A DNA stretch of 64,000 nt from Streptococcus sp. 29887 (GCF_032595075.1 NZ_CP118735.1:1330001-1394000), one strand, 5' to 3'; positions 55,961-63,601 are shown, counted from the first letter of the stretch. Program-made: numbers and translations. The notes: generated by a model from the sequence alone, not told the origin.

Positions 55961-56965
55961 TTATTCTTGATATTCGTATGTTTTTGTCCAAAACTTGTTC
56001 GTGACTTTTAACTTTGAAGATTGACCACAAACCTCACATATCGGTGATTTGAGAAGTGAATCATAATTAAAATTAACATTATATCCGTCTACTTCAATAA
56101 TACCTTCAATAGTTTTCGGAAAATTCCAAGTATCTTCTTTCAAGAAAAATTGTAGTATTTGACCCACCAAAATATTAAACCCAATTCGAAATGTTGTGGA
56201 ATCAACTGAATAAGCTCTTTGAATCTGCCCTTTCAAATTAGTATCTAAAAACTTCTCTACTTTTATATGCTCAGAATAATGTGTGAGGTTATTATACTTT
56301 CTAGTTCTATAACATTCTAAACAAGCTGTATATGGTGGGATACACATCGGGCCAACTTCCGCTATAAAACCTGATGTTTTAAAAAGTATAAAAGGTTTTT
56401 GCAAACTATAGCACAAAGAATTAATTCTTTTCTCAAAAAAGTCATTTGTTTCAGTTTCAATCAATACTATAAAATCATTATTATCTATAAATTCAAAAAT
56501 ACCTGAAAAATCCGTGTCACTCTGAATCTGTTCTACTTCTATTTTATTTGCTATTATGAGAGGCACATCATAAGTTATAACTGGTAATCTTCCATCTAAA
56601 TTAATAATACCCACTTTTTTATCTTTAAAAACTTCCAAAACTCTTTCCACATTTAAACCAGTTGAAGAATAATTTTTAAGATCAGTAAATGTATCACTTA
56701 CTGCACTCTTACTTTCAATCCAGCCCTTACTTGTTAATTGCTCTAATATACTAGATAATTTACTTCTAAATTCTAAATCTACGCTTTGGACTAACTCCGA
56801 ATGACTTGCACCTATATTAAGTAACGGCAATATAGGAAGTAAGACTTTTTCAACATCCTCACCATTTAAATTAAAGTATCTATCATTGAATCTTACAATT
56901 ATAGACTGACCATCTGGAACCATAACTACGCCAGGACTAAGCTTGAATTTCATATTATCGTTCAT
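55961..56965 (-). CDS. SagC-like E1/ThiF-fold partner with leader-binding domain
   Basis: 334 residues. N-terminal 90 residues form a winged-helix region expected to bind leader peptide (RRE), followed by an E1-like fold. Two cysteine pairs, CLEC near residue 215 and CEVC near residue 315, would hold a structural zinc as in the SagC/TruD group. First enzyme gene after the precursors, from which it is separated by a terminator-like hairpin. Confidence 0.92.
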   Translation of the reverse strand: MNDNMKFKLSPGVVMVPDGQSIIVRFNDRYFNLNGEDVEKVLLPILPLLNIGASHSELVQSVDLEFRSKLSSILEQLTSKGWIESKSAVSDTFTDLKNYSSTGLNVERVLEVFKDKKVGIINLDGRLPVITYDVPLIIANKIEVEQIQSDTDFSGIFEFIDNNDFIVLIETETNDFFEKRINSLCYSLQKPFILFKTSGFIAEVGPMCIPPYTACLECYRTRKYNNLTHYSEHIKVEKFLDTNLKGQIQRAYSVDSTTFRIGFNILVGQILQFFLKEDTWNFPKTIEGIIEVDGYNVNFNYDSLLKSPICEVCGQSSKLKVTNKFWTKTYEYQE

Positions 56966-57006
56966 TATTAAATACCTTTCTTCTGTTTTAACCCCAAAAT
57001 AAGTAA

Positions 57007-57032
57007 GCGGTAAGAATAATAATTCTCACCGC
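57007..57032 (-). terminator. Partial terminator between precursor genes and modification genes
   Basis: Stem of 11 pairs (GCGGTGAGAAT with ATTCTTACCGC, one G-U), loop TATT, then a moderate T-rich run. Such a hairpin after the structural gene, allowing limited read-through, is known in the streptolysin S operon (after sagA). Confidence 0.8.
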
Positions 57033-57050
57033 CCTCAAATTAGATTATAT

Positions 57051-57158
57051 TTATTTACCTGTTGAAGTACAGAAATAGCAGCAACAACAGTACACAACCT
57101 CTGCTGAAGTTTGAGAATCAAACACTCTATTTTGCTCTACCAATTCTAAAATAAACAT
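57051..57158 (-). CDS. TOMM precursor peptide 2
   Basis: 35 residues starting MFILELVEQNRVFD and ending YCCCCYFCTSTGK. Leader of about 22 residues, then a core with five cysteines and three Thr/Ser residues able to form azoles. Ribosome site TAGGAGGGG 2-5 bases ahead. Its 12-residue C-terminal core CCCCYFCTSTGK is identical to that of precursor 1 although the leaders differ. Stop 9 bases past precursor 1's distance; both encoded before the enzymes. Confidence 0.93.
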   Translation of the reverse strand: MFILELVEQNRVFDSQTSAEVVYCCCCYFCTSTGK

Positions 57159-57166
57159 ATCCCCTC

Positions 57167-57274
57167 CTATTTACCTGTCGAAGTACAGAAATAGCAACAG
57201 CAACACCATGTGACATCTGCTGTCGCAGGAACATCTAGAAAACGAGAGTTTTCAACTAATTCAAAAATAATCAT
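57167..57274 (-). CDS. TOMM precursor peptide 1
   Basis: 35 residues starting MIIFELVENSRFLD and ending WCCCCYFCTSTGK. Strong ribosome site GGAGGAG 5-6 bases before the ATG at 57274. The FELVEN stretch, shared in pattern with precursor 2 (LELVEQ), is the likely recognition part for the SagC-like enzyme. Lies 8 bases upstream of precursor 2. Confidence 0.94.
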   Translation of the reverse strand: MIIFELVENSRFLDVPATADVTWCCCCYFCTSTGK

Positions 57275-57293
57275 TTCTACTCCTCCAAAATAG

Positions 57294-57401
57294 TTACAAA
57301 CATAATTTCCTATGCAAATCATACTCAACTAGTTGAACGACAGATTCCTGTATAAAAAGACACATAGAATCGTTGTAATCAACTATTAATTCAAATATCA
57401 T
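57294..57401 (-). CDS. Third 35-codon ORF, possible decayed precursor
   Basis: Starts MIFELIVDYNDS, resembling the leader starts MIIFELVE and MFILELVE, and has exactly the same length as the two precursors (35 residues), but lacks the CCCC core. Its ATG overlaps the stop of an 18-codon ORF as ATGA. It may be a degenerate precursor copy or a chance frame. Confidence 0.35.
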   Translation of the reverse strand: MIFELIVDYNDSMCLFIQESVVQLVEYDLHRKLCL

Positions 57402-57454
57402 CGAGAGTTTAACATATCTCCGTTCTTATACCTAAAATTATTGCAATAATTCAT
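57398..57454 (-). CDS. 18-codon leader ORF before the precursors
   Basis: MNYCNNFRYKNGDMLNSR, preceded by a very strong site AAGGAGG at good spacing; its stop overlaps the start of the next 35-codon ORF. It could be a translated leader peptide. MLNSR echoes VENSR of precursor 1. No function can be assigned. Confidence 0.4.
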   Translation of the reverse strand: MNYCNNFRYKNGDMLNSR

Positions 57455-57505
57455 TAACAGACCTCCTTTACTTATATATTGTATATACCAATTTTTGATT
57501 AAATA

Positions 57506-57670
57506 CTAATCAGCCTTCCCAACATCAAGACCATTAGACTTTTTTTGTACTTGAATCTCCAACAATTTATTCTTTTGAATAAACTGTTGGTAGGGGATTG
57601 TATTACTAAATGTAAGAATACCTAGTAATGCAAATGTAACCAATTTATTAATTCCACGTTTTCTTCTCAT
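57506..57670 (-). CDS. phrA: PhrA-type secreted pheromone precursor
   Basis: 54 residues: basic start MRRKRGINK, a hydrophobic signal-like stretch (LVTFALLGILTF), a polar middle and the C-terminus SNGLDVGKAD. That ten-residue end matches, as I recall, the active PhrA peptide of Streptococcus pneumoniae. The gene is too short for usual gene finding. Ribosome site AAAGGGG and promoter TTGACT-17-TAGAAT precede it. It lies divergently from tprA and on the same strand as the TOMM genes. Confidence 0.92.
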   Translation of the reverse strand: MRRKRGINKLVTFALLGILTFSNTIPYQQFIQKNKLLEIQVQKKSNGLDVGKAD

Positions 57671-57702
57671 AGAATGAAACCCCTTTCTTTTTTCTTGCCT
57701 TT

Positions 57703-57731
57703 ATTCTAACAGATATATTTTATTTAGTCAA
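57703..57731 (-). promoter_or_regulatory. Promoter of phrA (and perhaps the TOMM operon)
   Basis: On the minus strand: -35 TTGACT (57731-57726), 17-base spacer, -10 TAGAAT (57708-57703). The inverted repeat at 57730-57755 overlaps the -35 edge. Confidence 0.85.
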
Positions 57732-57755
57732 GTTCTTTTATAGTTTTTTGAACTT
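57730..57755. promoter_or_regulatory. Candidate TprA operator
   Basis: Inverted repeat AAGTTC-N14-GAACTT directly upstream of the phrA promoter. A second, looser GTTC...GAAC pair (57788-57810) overlaps the tprA promoter. Position fits an operator for the divergently encoded regulator; not proven. Confidence 0.55.
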
Positions 57756-57798
57756 TTTTTTTTTTTTATTACATTAAGTAATTTTTTGTTCTTGTAAC

Positions 57799-57827
57799 TT
57801 GCTATTTTGAACTAAAAGAAATATAAT
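57799..57827 (+). promoter_or_regulatory. Promoter of tprA
   Basis: -35 TTGCTA (57799-57804), 17-base spacer, -10 TATAAT (57822-57827). Start near 57834, 28 bases before the ATG. Confidence 0.75.
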
Positions 57828-57861
57828 TAAGTTGAATAAATAGAAAGGACTATTATCTTTT

Positions 57862-58725
57862 ATGAATACACTCTCCGAGAAATTCAGATTAAAAAGAAAA
57901 GAGTTGGGTCTCTCACAAAAAACTCTTGCTGAAGGAATTTGTGAACAAAGCCAGATTAGTAAAATTGAGAGGGGGCATTTCATGCCTTCCGCAGATCTTT
58001 TGTTCAAGCTTTCTCAACGACTTGAAGTTCCATTAGATTACTTTTTCAATGAACAAATTGAAGTTAAATCTAACCTCTCTAATTTCAAGCATTTATCTGC
58101 TCGTCTATTGGATGATAGAAATTATGACGATTTAGAATATCTTTATAAGATAGAGTTGGAGCGAAGCACCTTTCTTACATTAGAAGACAGGATGTACCTT
58201 GAGTGGATTAAAGCTATTATTGACTTTTACCAATATGACCGTAAGCATGAGGCCATTTCTTACTTAGAAAATATATTATCAAAAATATCCTCAAATACTC
58301 TGATTTACTTAAAGGTATTAAACACACTGTCTAACTTCTATTCCCTTGTTGGTCGTGAAGAAGATTATGAAGCAAACTACTCTCATTTAATAGAGTTGTA
58401 TCAGACAAAAAATTTGGACCATCAAGAGTTTTTGTTTGGTTATATCAGAGTTCGTTACAACTATGCTCACTATTTAGTCTCAAAAGAAAAATACAACGAA
58501 GCCATGCAAGAAGCCCTTGAGACTATCGAACTCTGTAAAGAGAGGCAAACAAGTTACCAACTAGCTCCCCTGCTCGTTCTCGTTGGAAATTGTGGAACAC
58601 AATTCCTTGGTAAAGAACAAGTCAAAAATTATTATATAGAAGCAAGAGAGCTATGCAAGATTTATAACAATCCTTTAATGCTGATGAAGATAGAAAATTA
58701 TTTGAAGGAACTAGATGCTGTTTAG
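57862..58725 (+). CDS. tprA: TprA, RNPP/PlcR-family peptide-responsive regulator
   Basis: 287 residues, same length as pneumococcal TprA as I recall. Residues 5-65 are an XRE helix-turn-helix (LKRKELGLSQKTLAEGIC, SQISKIERGHFMPSADLL); the rest consists of helical TPR-like repeats that bind peptide. It is the only clear plus-strand protein gene in the window. In pneumococcus TprA represses its targets until imported PhrA peptide binds; here it lies next to phrA and the TOMM operon. Confidence 0.92.
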   Translation: MNTLSEKFRLKRKELGLSQKTLAEGICEQSQISKIERGHFMPSADLLFKLSQRLEVPLDYFFNEQIEVKSNLSNFKHLSARLLDDRNYDDLEYLYKIELERSTFLTLEDRMYLEWIKAIIDFYQYDRKHEAISYLENILSKISSNTLIYLKVLNTLSNFYSLVGREEDYEANYSHLIELYQTKNLDHQEFLFGYIRVRYNYAHYLVSKEKYNEAMQEALETIELCKERQTSYQLAPLLVLVGNCGTQFLGKEQVKNYYIEARELCKIYNNPLMLMKIENYLKELDAV

Positions 58726-58767
58726 TTTATCTTGATATTGGAGTGCTACTTAAACATTAAATAGCCT

Positions 58768-58804
58768 GTAAGGCTGATAGTTAGATTAATACTGTCAGCC
58801 TTAC
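58768..58804. terminator. Bidirectional terminator between tprA and the relaxase gene
   Basis: Stem GTAAGGCTGA/TCAGCCTTAC of ten pairs between two converging genes, with T-rich sequence after it on the plus strand (AATTTT). Confidence 0.85.
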
Positions 58805-58829
58805 AATTTTCCTATGAAATCTCAAACAA

Positions 58830-60704
58830 CTAGATTAATTTTATTTCCTGTTTTAATTTAGTGATATTTTGATTTCTTGTATTATCAAGTATGCTTACAA
58901 AATTCTCTAATCTCCTAACCTTATAGTCGTAATCATCTATCCATTTTGTTAGGGAATTTTGATTTTCTTCAATTTCTTTCTCCACCTGCTTCAGTTTAAT
59001 GGCTGGTGTCAGATTCATCTTGCCATAGTCATATCTGGCAAGCCGTCTGTTTTCTGGATCGGAGTTGTTGAGATTGAGCAAGACTTCTGCGACCTTGTTG
59101 AGATGAGCGACCTTATCCTGCAACTCCGTGATGGTCAAATCCAACTGGGCGATGTCCTTGATTAACTCATCTTTGACTTCCTGGTAAGATTTGTTGTTGA
59201 TGTCTAATTCAATAAGAAGATTAAGCTCTGCTATTTTCTCTTTGAGACTGGCCATGGTTGGCCGTCTGCATTTCGGGATATGCTTGCTGTCATGAGTGAG
59301 TTGACGAATTAGTTCACGTCCTCGCATATAGCGGTTGAAATCAGAGTTCTCTTTATTGTAGATGAAAAACTGAGCGGTCTCTCGGATAAAGACATGGTAG
59401 AACTTGCCTTTTTCATTATCATGAATATCCAATTTGCGGTTTGGTATAAAGACCAAGCCGTCTTTTTTGATACCATAATTGATTCTGACAAAGAGACCGT
59501 CTTTAACTAACTTGTCAATCTGGTGCTCCGCTAATGCAACTTCAAACTCCTGGACCTGGTCTCGTTTTTCTTTGAAATCCTTATAGGCCGCCAAGAGTTC
59601 CTCAATTGGGAGCTTGTCCTTGTCCCGCTCTTCTTGGTAGGCTTCAAAGTCTGAGACCAGGTTAGCCAAGTCATGTTCTGGTGTGATGTCTCTTTTATCA
59701 AAATAGTCCTCAAAAAACTGGACATCGTAGAGGTGTTTTGTGCTGACCTTTTTGTTCTCAATGGAAATTGTTCGGTCGTCCTCTTTCAAGGTAAAGGTAA
59801 CATGCTTTTTCTTCGGGGAGATTTTCAGGTTTAACTGCTCTGCTATTTCCAAAAGATGAGAGAGGTTTCGTACTCTGGGCAAGAGAAAATCCAGTCGCTG
59901 CTCAATAGCTCGTGTCGCAAAATGCTCTCTGAAATAATCCTCGGTGTAGGGCTGGCGCTTATACAGCTGATGGCCGCGAATGACCTGCTTCATGTCTCGG
60001 TCGGTCATGAAAAATCTGGCGTACTTGCGAGAGAAATCCATCTCCACGTTGAAAGCGGAAGCCTTGACCACAAAGTCCTCAAAGTTCTTGCTGTTCTCCA
60101 TGAGAAAATAGAGACGCTGCTTGAGTTCAAACTTGTGATTGGTCTTGCGATAAGTTTCAAACTTCTCATGCGAATAGCGATTGGGCGGAATAATCTTTGC
60201 CCCTGACTCCTTCGCCAAGCGGTCAGAAATCATGCGAAGATTTCTCTCCTGGGCATAGTCCCATCTGAGCTTCTTGTCAGAGTTTAGGTCAACAGAGTTT
60301 ATCAGGATATGATTATGGATATGATTCTTGTCTGTGTGAGTCGTGACGATGAAACGAAAGTTGCCCCCTGTCAACTCCTTGATAGTCTCGTAACCAATGC
60401 GATTGATTTCCTCTGGTGTCAGCTTGTCTTCAGGAGAAAATGATTGAATCAAGTGGTGTGCATGGATTTTGGTCTGCTTGAGTTGCTGGCGGTCGTTTCT
60501 GGAATCATAGAGCCGATCATTGTTGGTCAAGTTTGCCTGATACATCTCCACCAATTCCTCATAGCTGGGAAAGTCCAAGTAATTGCTCATGCCAAAATCA
60601 GAGACCAGTTTCAGCTTCTTCGTCTTTTCTGGATTGAGAATATACTTGATGAGGCTCTTACGATACTTGGTGCTATGCACCGCAAAGTGTTTAGTGACGA
60701 CCAT
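58830..60704 (-). CDS. Relaxase (MobP-like)
   Basis: 624 residues. The metal-binding three-histidine motif is in TTHTDKNHIHNHILINSV near residues 118-135, with a tyrosine-containing N-terminus (KYRKSLIKYIL). It nicks DNA at oriT for transfer. Long coiled-coil C-terminal part. ATG at 60704 after AAGGAG; overlaps the MobC-like gene upstream by 14 bases. Confidence 0.95.
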   Translation of the reverse strand: MVVTKHFAVHSTKYRKSLIKYILNPEKTKKLKLVSDFGMSNYLDFPSYEELVEMYQANLTNNDRLYDSRNDRQQLKQTKIHAHHLIQSFSPEDKLTPEEINRIGYETIKELTGGNFRFIVTTHTDKNHIHNHILINSVDLNSDKKLRWDYAQERNLRMISDRLAKESGAKIIPPNRYSHEKFETYRKTNHKFELKQRLYFLMENSKNFEDFVVKASAFNVEMDFSRKYARFFMTDRDMKQVIRGHQLYKRQPYTEDYFREHFATRAIEQRLDFLLPRVRNLSHLLEIAEQLNLKISPKKKHVTFTLKEDDRTISIENKKVSTKHLYDVQFFEDYFDKRDITPEHDLANLVSDFEAYQEERDKDKLPIEELLAAYKDFKEKRDQVQEFEVALAEHQIDKLVKDGLFVRINYGIKKDGLVFIPNRKLDIHDNEKGKFYHVFIRETAQFFIYNKENSDFNRYMRGRELIRQLTHDSKHIPKCRRPTMASLKEKIAELNLLIELDINNKSYQEVKDELIKDIAQLDLTITELQDKVAHLNKVAEVLLNLNNSDPENRRLARYDYGKMNLTPAIKLKQVEKEIEENQNSLTKWIDDYDYKVRRLENFVSILDNTRNQNITKLKQEIKLI

Positions 60705-61056
60705 AAAACTCCTTCAGCTGCTGACACTTTATGTTAAAGTCCTTCTCCACTTCCTTTATGAGTTGGCCAATGCCTTGCACCAAAAATCCACGGTCGCTTG
60801 GTGTTAAGATGTGAGTCTGGTTGACGGTCCGTGCGATTTGATTGAGGTTGTTTCCGATTCGTCTCAACTCAAATACCAAGTCGTCATAGTTACTGGTGTC
60901 AATGGTCAGAAAGGTCATGTTGGGATTGAGCAGAACTTTTCTAGCATAAGCAGAGAAATTTTTACAGCCACTCTGACCGATACGGTTGTTCAGGGTTTCC
61001 AACTCCTGGTCTGTCAGAAAGACTTTTTTGAGGTTGGTACGGTAACGATTTTCCAT
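60691..61056 (-). CDS. Mobilization accessory protein, MobC-like
   Basis: 121 residues. ELRRIGNNLNQIARTVNQ near residue 65 is the MobC-type signature; the N-terminal half looks like a ribbon-helix-helix DNA-binding region (LTDQELETLNNRIGQSG). It should help the relaxase open oriT. Confidence 0.9.
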   Translation of the reverse strand: MENRYRTNLKKVFLTDQELETLNNRIGQSGCKNFSAYARKVLLNPNMTFLTIDTSNYDDLVFELRRIGNNLNQIARTVNQTHILTPSDRGFLVQGIGQLIKEVEKDFNIKCQQLKEFYGRH

Positions 61057-61058
61057 AT

Positions 61059-61421
61059 CTAACCTCCCATGTACTTGTCACGAAAATCTGGGCTAAGTGG
61101 GATAGCCTTCTCCACTTCTGCCATCAGCTCCTGCACACAGGTTAGGATAATTCGCAAGTGCTCTGCTGTAACCTGATGGGTCTGTTCAGCCATGATAGTC
61201 ACTTGTAAAATGTCTCGACTGATTTGTTCAATCTTCTGGGACTGCCAGAGGGCAAACCAATCCGTTACTGCCTGCTTCCTCTCAACCAAGTCCATCAGCT
61301 TTTGACGGACAAAGGGAGAGAATTGCTCTGCGTGTTCCTGCTTCATCAGCTCCTGAATCTGCTCAAGTTCTCCTGGTGTCAGATTGATTTCCTTACGGAT
61401 AATACGATAGTGGTCTGTCAT
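61059..61421 (-). CDS. Second mobilization accessory protein
   Basis: 120 residues with a similar layout to the MobC-like neighbour: LTPGELEQIQELMKQEHAEQFSPFVRQKLMDLV then a helical part. Probably a further oriT-binding relaxosome protein. It is the first gene after the oriT-like region. Confidence 0.75.
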   Translation of the reverse strand: MTDHYRIIRKEINLTPGELEQIQELMKQEHAEQFSPFVRQKLMDLVERKQAVTDWFALWQSQKIEQISRDILQVTIMAEQTHQVTAEHLRIILTCVQELMAEVEKAIPLSPDFRDKYMGG

Positions 61422-61763
61422 CTCGTTATACTCCTTCTCTACTTGCCTCTATCGGGTCAGCCCCGATACCGTATGGGATACGGGTGCTTCCTAAAAGCCT
61501 CAACGCTTCGCTTTTCGGCTTTTGCGAGCTCAGTTATTGTGTCCACAATAACCTAAAATCTAATCGCCAGCTGAACCCAAACCTTACAGGTTGGTCAGCC
61601 GACGATAAGAAAACATGGTGGCTTCGCCCCCAAACCCCCAAGAAAAAGTCAAGGGTTGATTTTCTAAAACTAGATAGAGTGTAACAAGAGAGAGCTGAAA
61701 AAATTATCACAGGAAAAGAAAAAGAGCCATTTGGCTCTCGAAAAATTTCTGAAATGAAATAGC
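61422..61763. other. oriT-like region
   Basis: 342 bases without a gene directly upstream of the mobilization genes and rich in inverted repeats: ATCGGG/CCCGAT (61451-61467), CCGTAT-GGG-ATACGG (61469-61483), TTATTGTG-TC-CACAATAA (61534-61551) and CCAAACCT/AGGTTGG (about 61577-61593). GGTGGCTTCGCCCCCAAACC (from about 61617) has the GC-rich look of nick regions in related elements. The exact nick site is not determined. Confidence 0.75.
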
Positions 61764-62006
61764 TTAACCTAAAACTTCAAAATCATCACTACCATCGGCT
61801 TCACCTGTTAGACACGTGAAGCACATGTAGCTCCCTACCAGTGCACTCCCTGCTACCCAAATAGGAGATCCACAATTCATACACCTTGCCCTTCCTTCTT
61901 TTTCTTCAAGTACTGCACGCAAGGTTTCTTCAAGCTCTTTGGGATTGATGTCTGGATTATTATTGATAGTCAATTCGACAAATTCTTTGATTGAAATAAG
62001 ATTCAA
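61764..62006 (-). CDS. Small zinc-ribbon protein of unknown function
   Basis: 80 residues with two cysteine pairs, CMNC and CFTC, 19 residues apart, likely binding zinc. N-terminal helix-rich half (ISIKEFVELTINNNPDINPK). Lies beside oriT in the element. Not recognised further. Confidence 0.65.
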   Translation of the reverse strand: MNLISIKEFVELTINNNPDINPKELEETLRAVLEEKEGRARCMNCGSPIWVAGSALVGSYMCFTCLTGEADGSDDFEVLG

Positions 62007-62059
62007 TACTTTACCTCCGTTCTAATCTATTTTTTAGTCCGTGTCCATCTAAGCACTTA

Positions 62060-63127
62060 TCATATCTTTATTGCCAATAAATCCATCCAATTTTTTGGAA
62101 AACCATAGTGTCTCAAATCCACTTGTTCTTGATTACTTTCTTCCAGAAGCTTTTGTAATTTTTTATTCCAAAAATTCTTAGTTTCTATGGACATTGACAA
62201 GATAAGATGTCTCATTGCTATAAAATAGATAAATAGTGTCTTGCTATCATTCTCTGAGTCTGTCACTAGCAACTCTCTGTCAGAATGATGAAAAGCTGGC
62301 AGTGTATGGTGTAAGCGACCATATAATCTGCCATTGTGTGAGCAAATATTCCTAAGATAACGAAGAGCGTTACACCAAGACAATAAGATTTTAGCTGGAA
62401 TGTTATCATCCTTGTCCAAGGGAAGACTAATATAGGCAGCAACCTTATTTCGATATTCTGGTTGTAGGGCAACGAGGAAGGACGCTATATTTCCAAATGT
62501 CATTAAACGAAAAACGGTCCAAGGTAACACGACCCCATATTGGTTAATCTGATTCTTGATTGTGGCATCATCTTGTTTTTCCAAAATCAATCGTGACAAA
62601 TGATATTTTGTTTTCAAAACAATATCCAGCCTCTTAGGATTTTCTTTTCGGTATTTAGATTGTTCTGAATAATAGAGAGCATCATCTTCAAAAATATAAG
62701 AAGGTTTATTGTATCCAATCGTCAGAGCATCAGCTGTACTCTTCTTCAAAAAAACTTCGATACGCTCCAATATCTCTTGAAGAAAATTTCTAAAGTAGCT
62801 ATCAAATAAGTAAACTCTTTTTGCTTCTATGTATTTTCTGTCCACCAACTTCCCATATTGAGAGAATGATTGGAAGTCTATATCTCTTAAAAAGTCAATA
62901 CAATCCTGTTTATAAAAATCATCATTCCCATTGTATTTGAAAGACCAGTTAGAGTTTTCTTTCATATGGACATATAACTGTTCTTCAGTTAAAGCCGGCT
63001 CAAGAGAACATTTTAATTGAGTTGGTGCTAATACTGGTCTATAAACCAACCTAGTTTTATCAGTAATATCTAAATCTAACGGAAAATAGTCCTTAAAATT
63101 TATTAATTCAAATACATTATTAGGCAT
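62060..63127 (-). CDS. Abi-like HEPN protein (phage abortive infection, Abi_2 type)
   Basis: 355 residues. The motif LRYLRNICSHNGRLYGR near residue 270 carries the Rx4H ribonuclease signature of HEPN proteins and is typical of AbiD/AbiF-like abortive infection proteins. ATG at 63127 is 8 bases after GGAGAG; the longer frame is not supported. It has its own promoter, so it is probably an independently expressed defence cargo gene. Confidence 0.88.
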   Translation of the reverse strand: MPNNVFELINFKDYFPLDLDITDKTRLVYRPVLAPTQLKCSLEPALTEEQLYVHMKENSNWSFKYNGNDDFYKQDCIDFLRDIDFQSFSQYGKLVDRKYIEAKRVYLFDSYFRNFLQEILERIEVFLKKSTADALTIGYNKPSYIFEDDALYYSEQSKYRKENPKRLDIVLKTKYHLSRLILEKQDDATIKNQINQYGVVLPWTVFRLMTFGNIASFLVALQPEYRNKVAAYISLPLDKDDNIPAKILLSWCNALRYLRNICSHNGRLYGRLHHTLPAFHHSDRELLVTDSENDSKTLFIYFIAMRHLILSMSIETKNFWNKKLQKLLEESNQEQVDLRHYGFPKNWMDLLAIKI

Positions 63128-63205
63128 AAAATATCTCTCCGCAATATGAAAAAAGGCCACCTAGTTATACATTGCTGTACCTTCGATGACTTCTAATCTA
63201 ACTAA

Positions 63206-63234
63206 ATTATACCACAACACCTCCTACTAAGCAA
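63206..63234 (-). promoter_or_regulatory. Promoter of the Abi-like gene
   Basis: On the minus strand: -35 TTGCTT (63234-63229), 17-base spacer, perfect -10 TATAAT (63211-63206). Confidence 0.75.
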
Positions 63235-63304
63235 GAAATATTTTTACTTCGTTTGATTCAACGATGACACATATTTCAAAAAACAGGCCAAAATAATTGG
63301 TCTG

Positions 63305-63601
63305 TTATTTGTTATTATTGCTCTCTCGCCTACCTTGTCTAAATCTCTCAATGTTTTTTTCCAACTGCTCAGTATTCAGTTTATTTTTCGCTTCTTGGAT
63401 TGACTTATCAAGACTTTGTTCCTCATCGGTTATAATGTCCCTAGATATTTCCACTCTCTCACTAGACTTGAAACTAGAATCAAAAACCACGTCTAGGAGT
63501 TGTTCTACTTTGGTTAATTCAGTATCTGACATCTCAGATAGTCGATGAATCAGTCGTTTAAATTGATCCTGGTTCTGTTTTTTCTTTTGAAAAAATTTCA
63601 T
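63305..63601 (-). CDS. Small charged protein of unknown function
   Basis: 98 residues, helical and strongly charged (MKFFQKKKQNQDQFKRLIHRL to RRESNNNK). ATG at 63601 follows AAGGAG; the longer frame overlaps the upstream gene. No recognised domain. Part of the element's backbone by position. Confidence 0.6.
   Translation of the reverse strand: MKFFQKKKQNQDQFKRLIHRLSEMSDTELTKVEQLLDVVFDSSFKSSERVEISRDIITDEEQSLDKSIQEAKNKLNTEQLEKNIERFRQGRRESNNNK

Noticed and set aside
59309-60807. Several 60-116 codon frames on both strands over the relaxase
   Set aside because: They overlap a long, clearly conserved relaxase frame and have no protein-like features.
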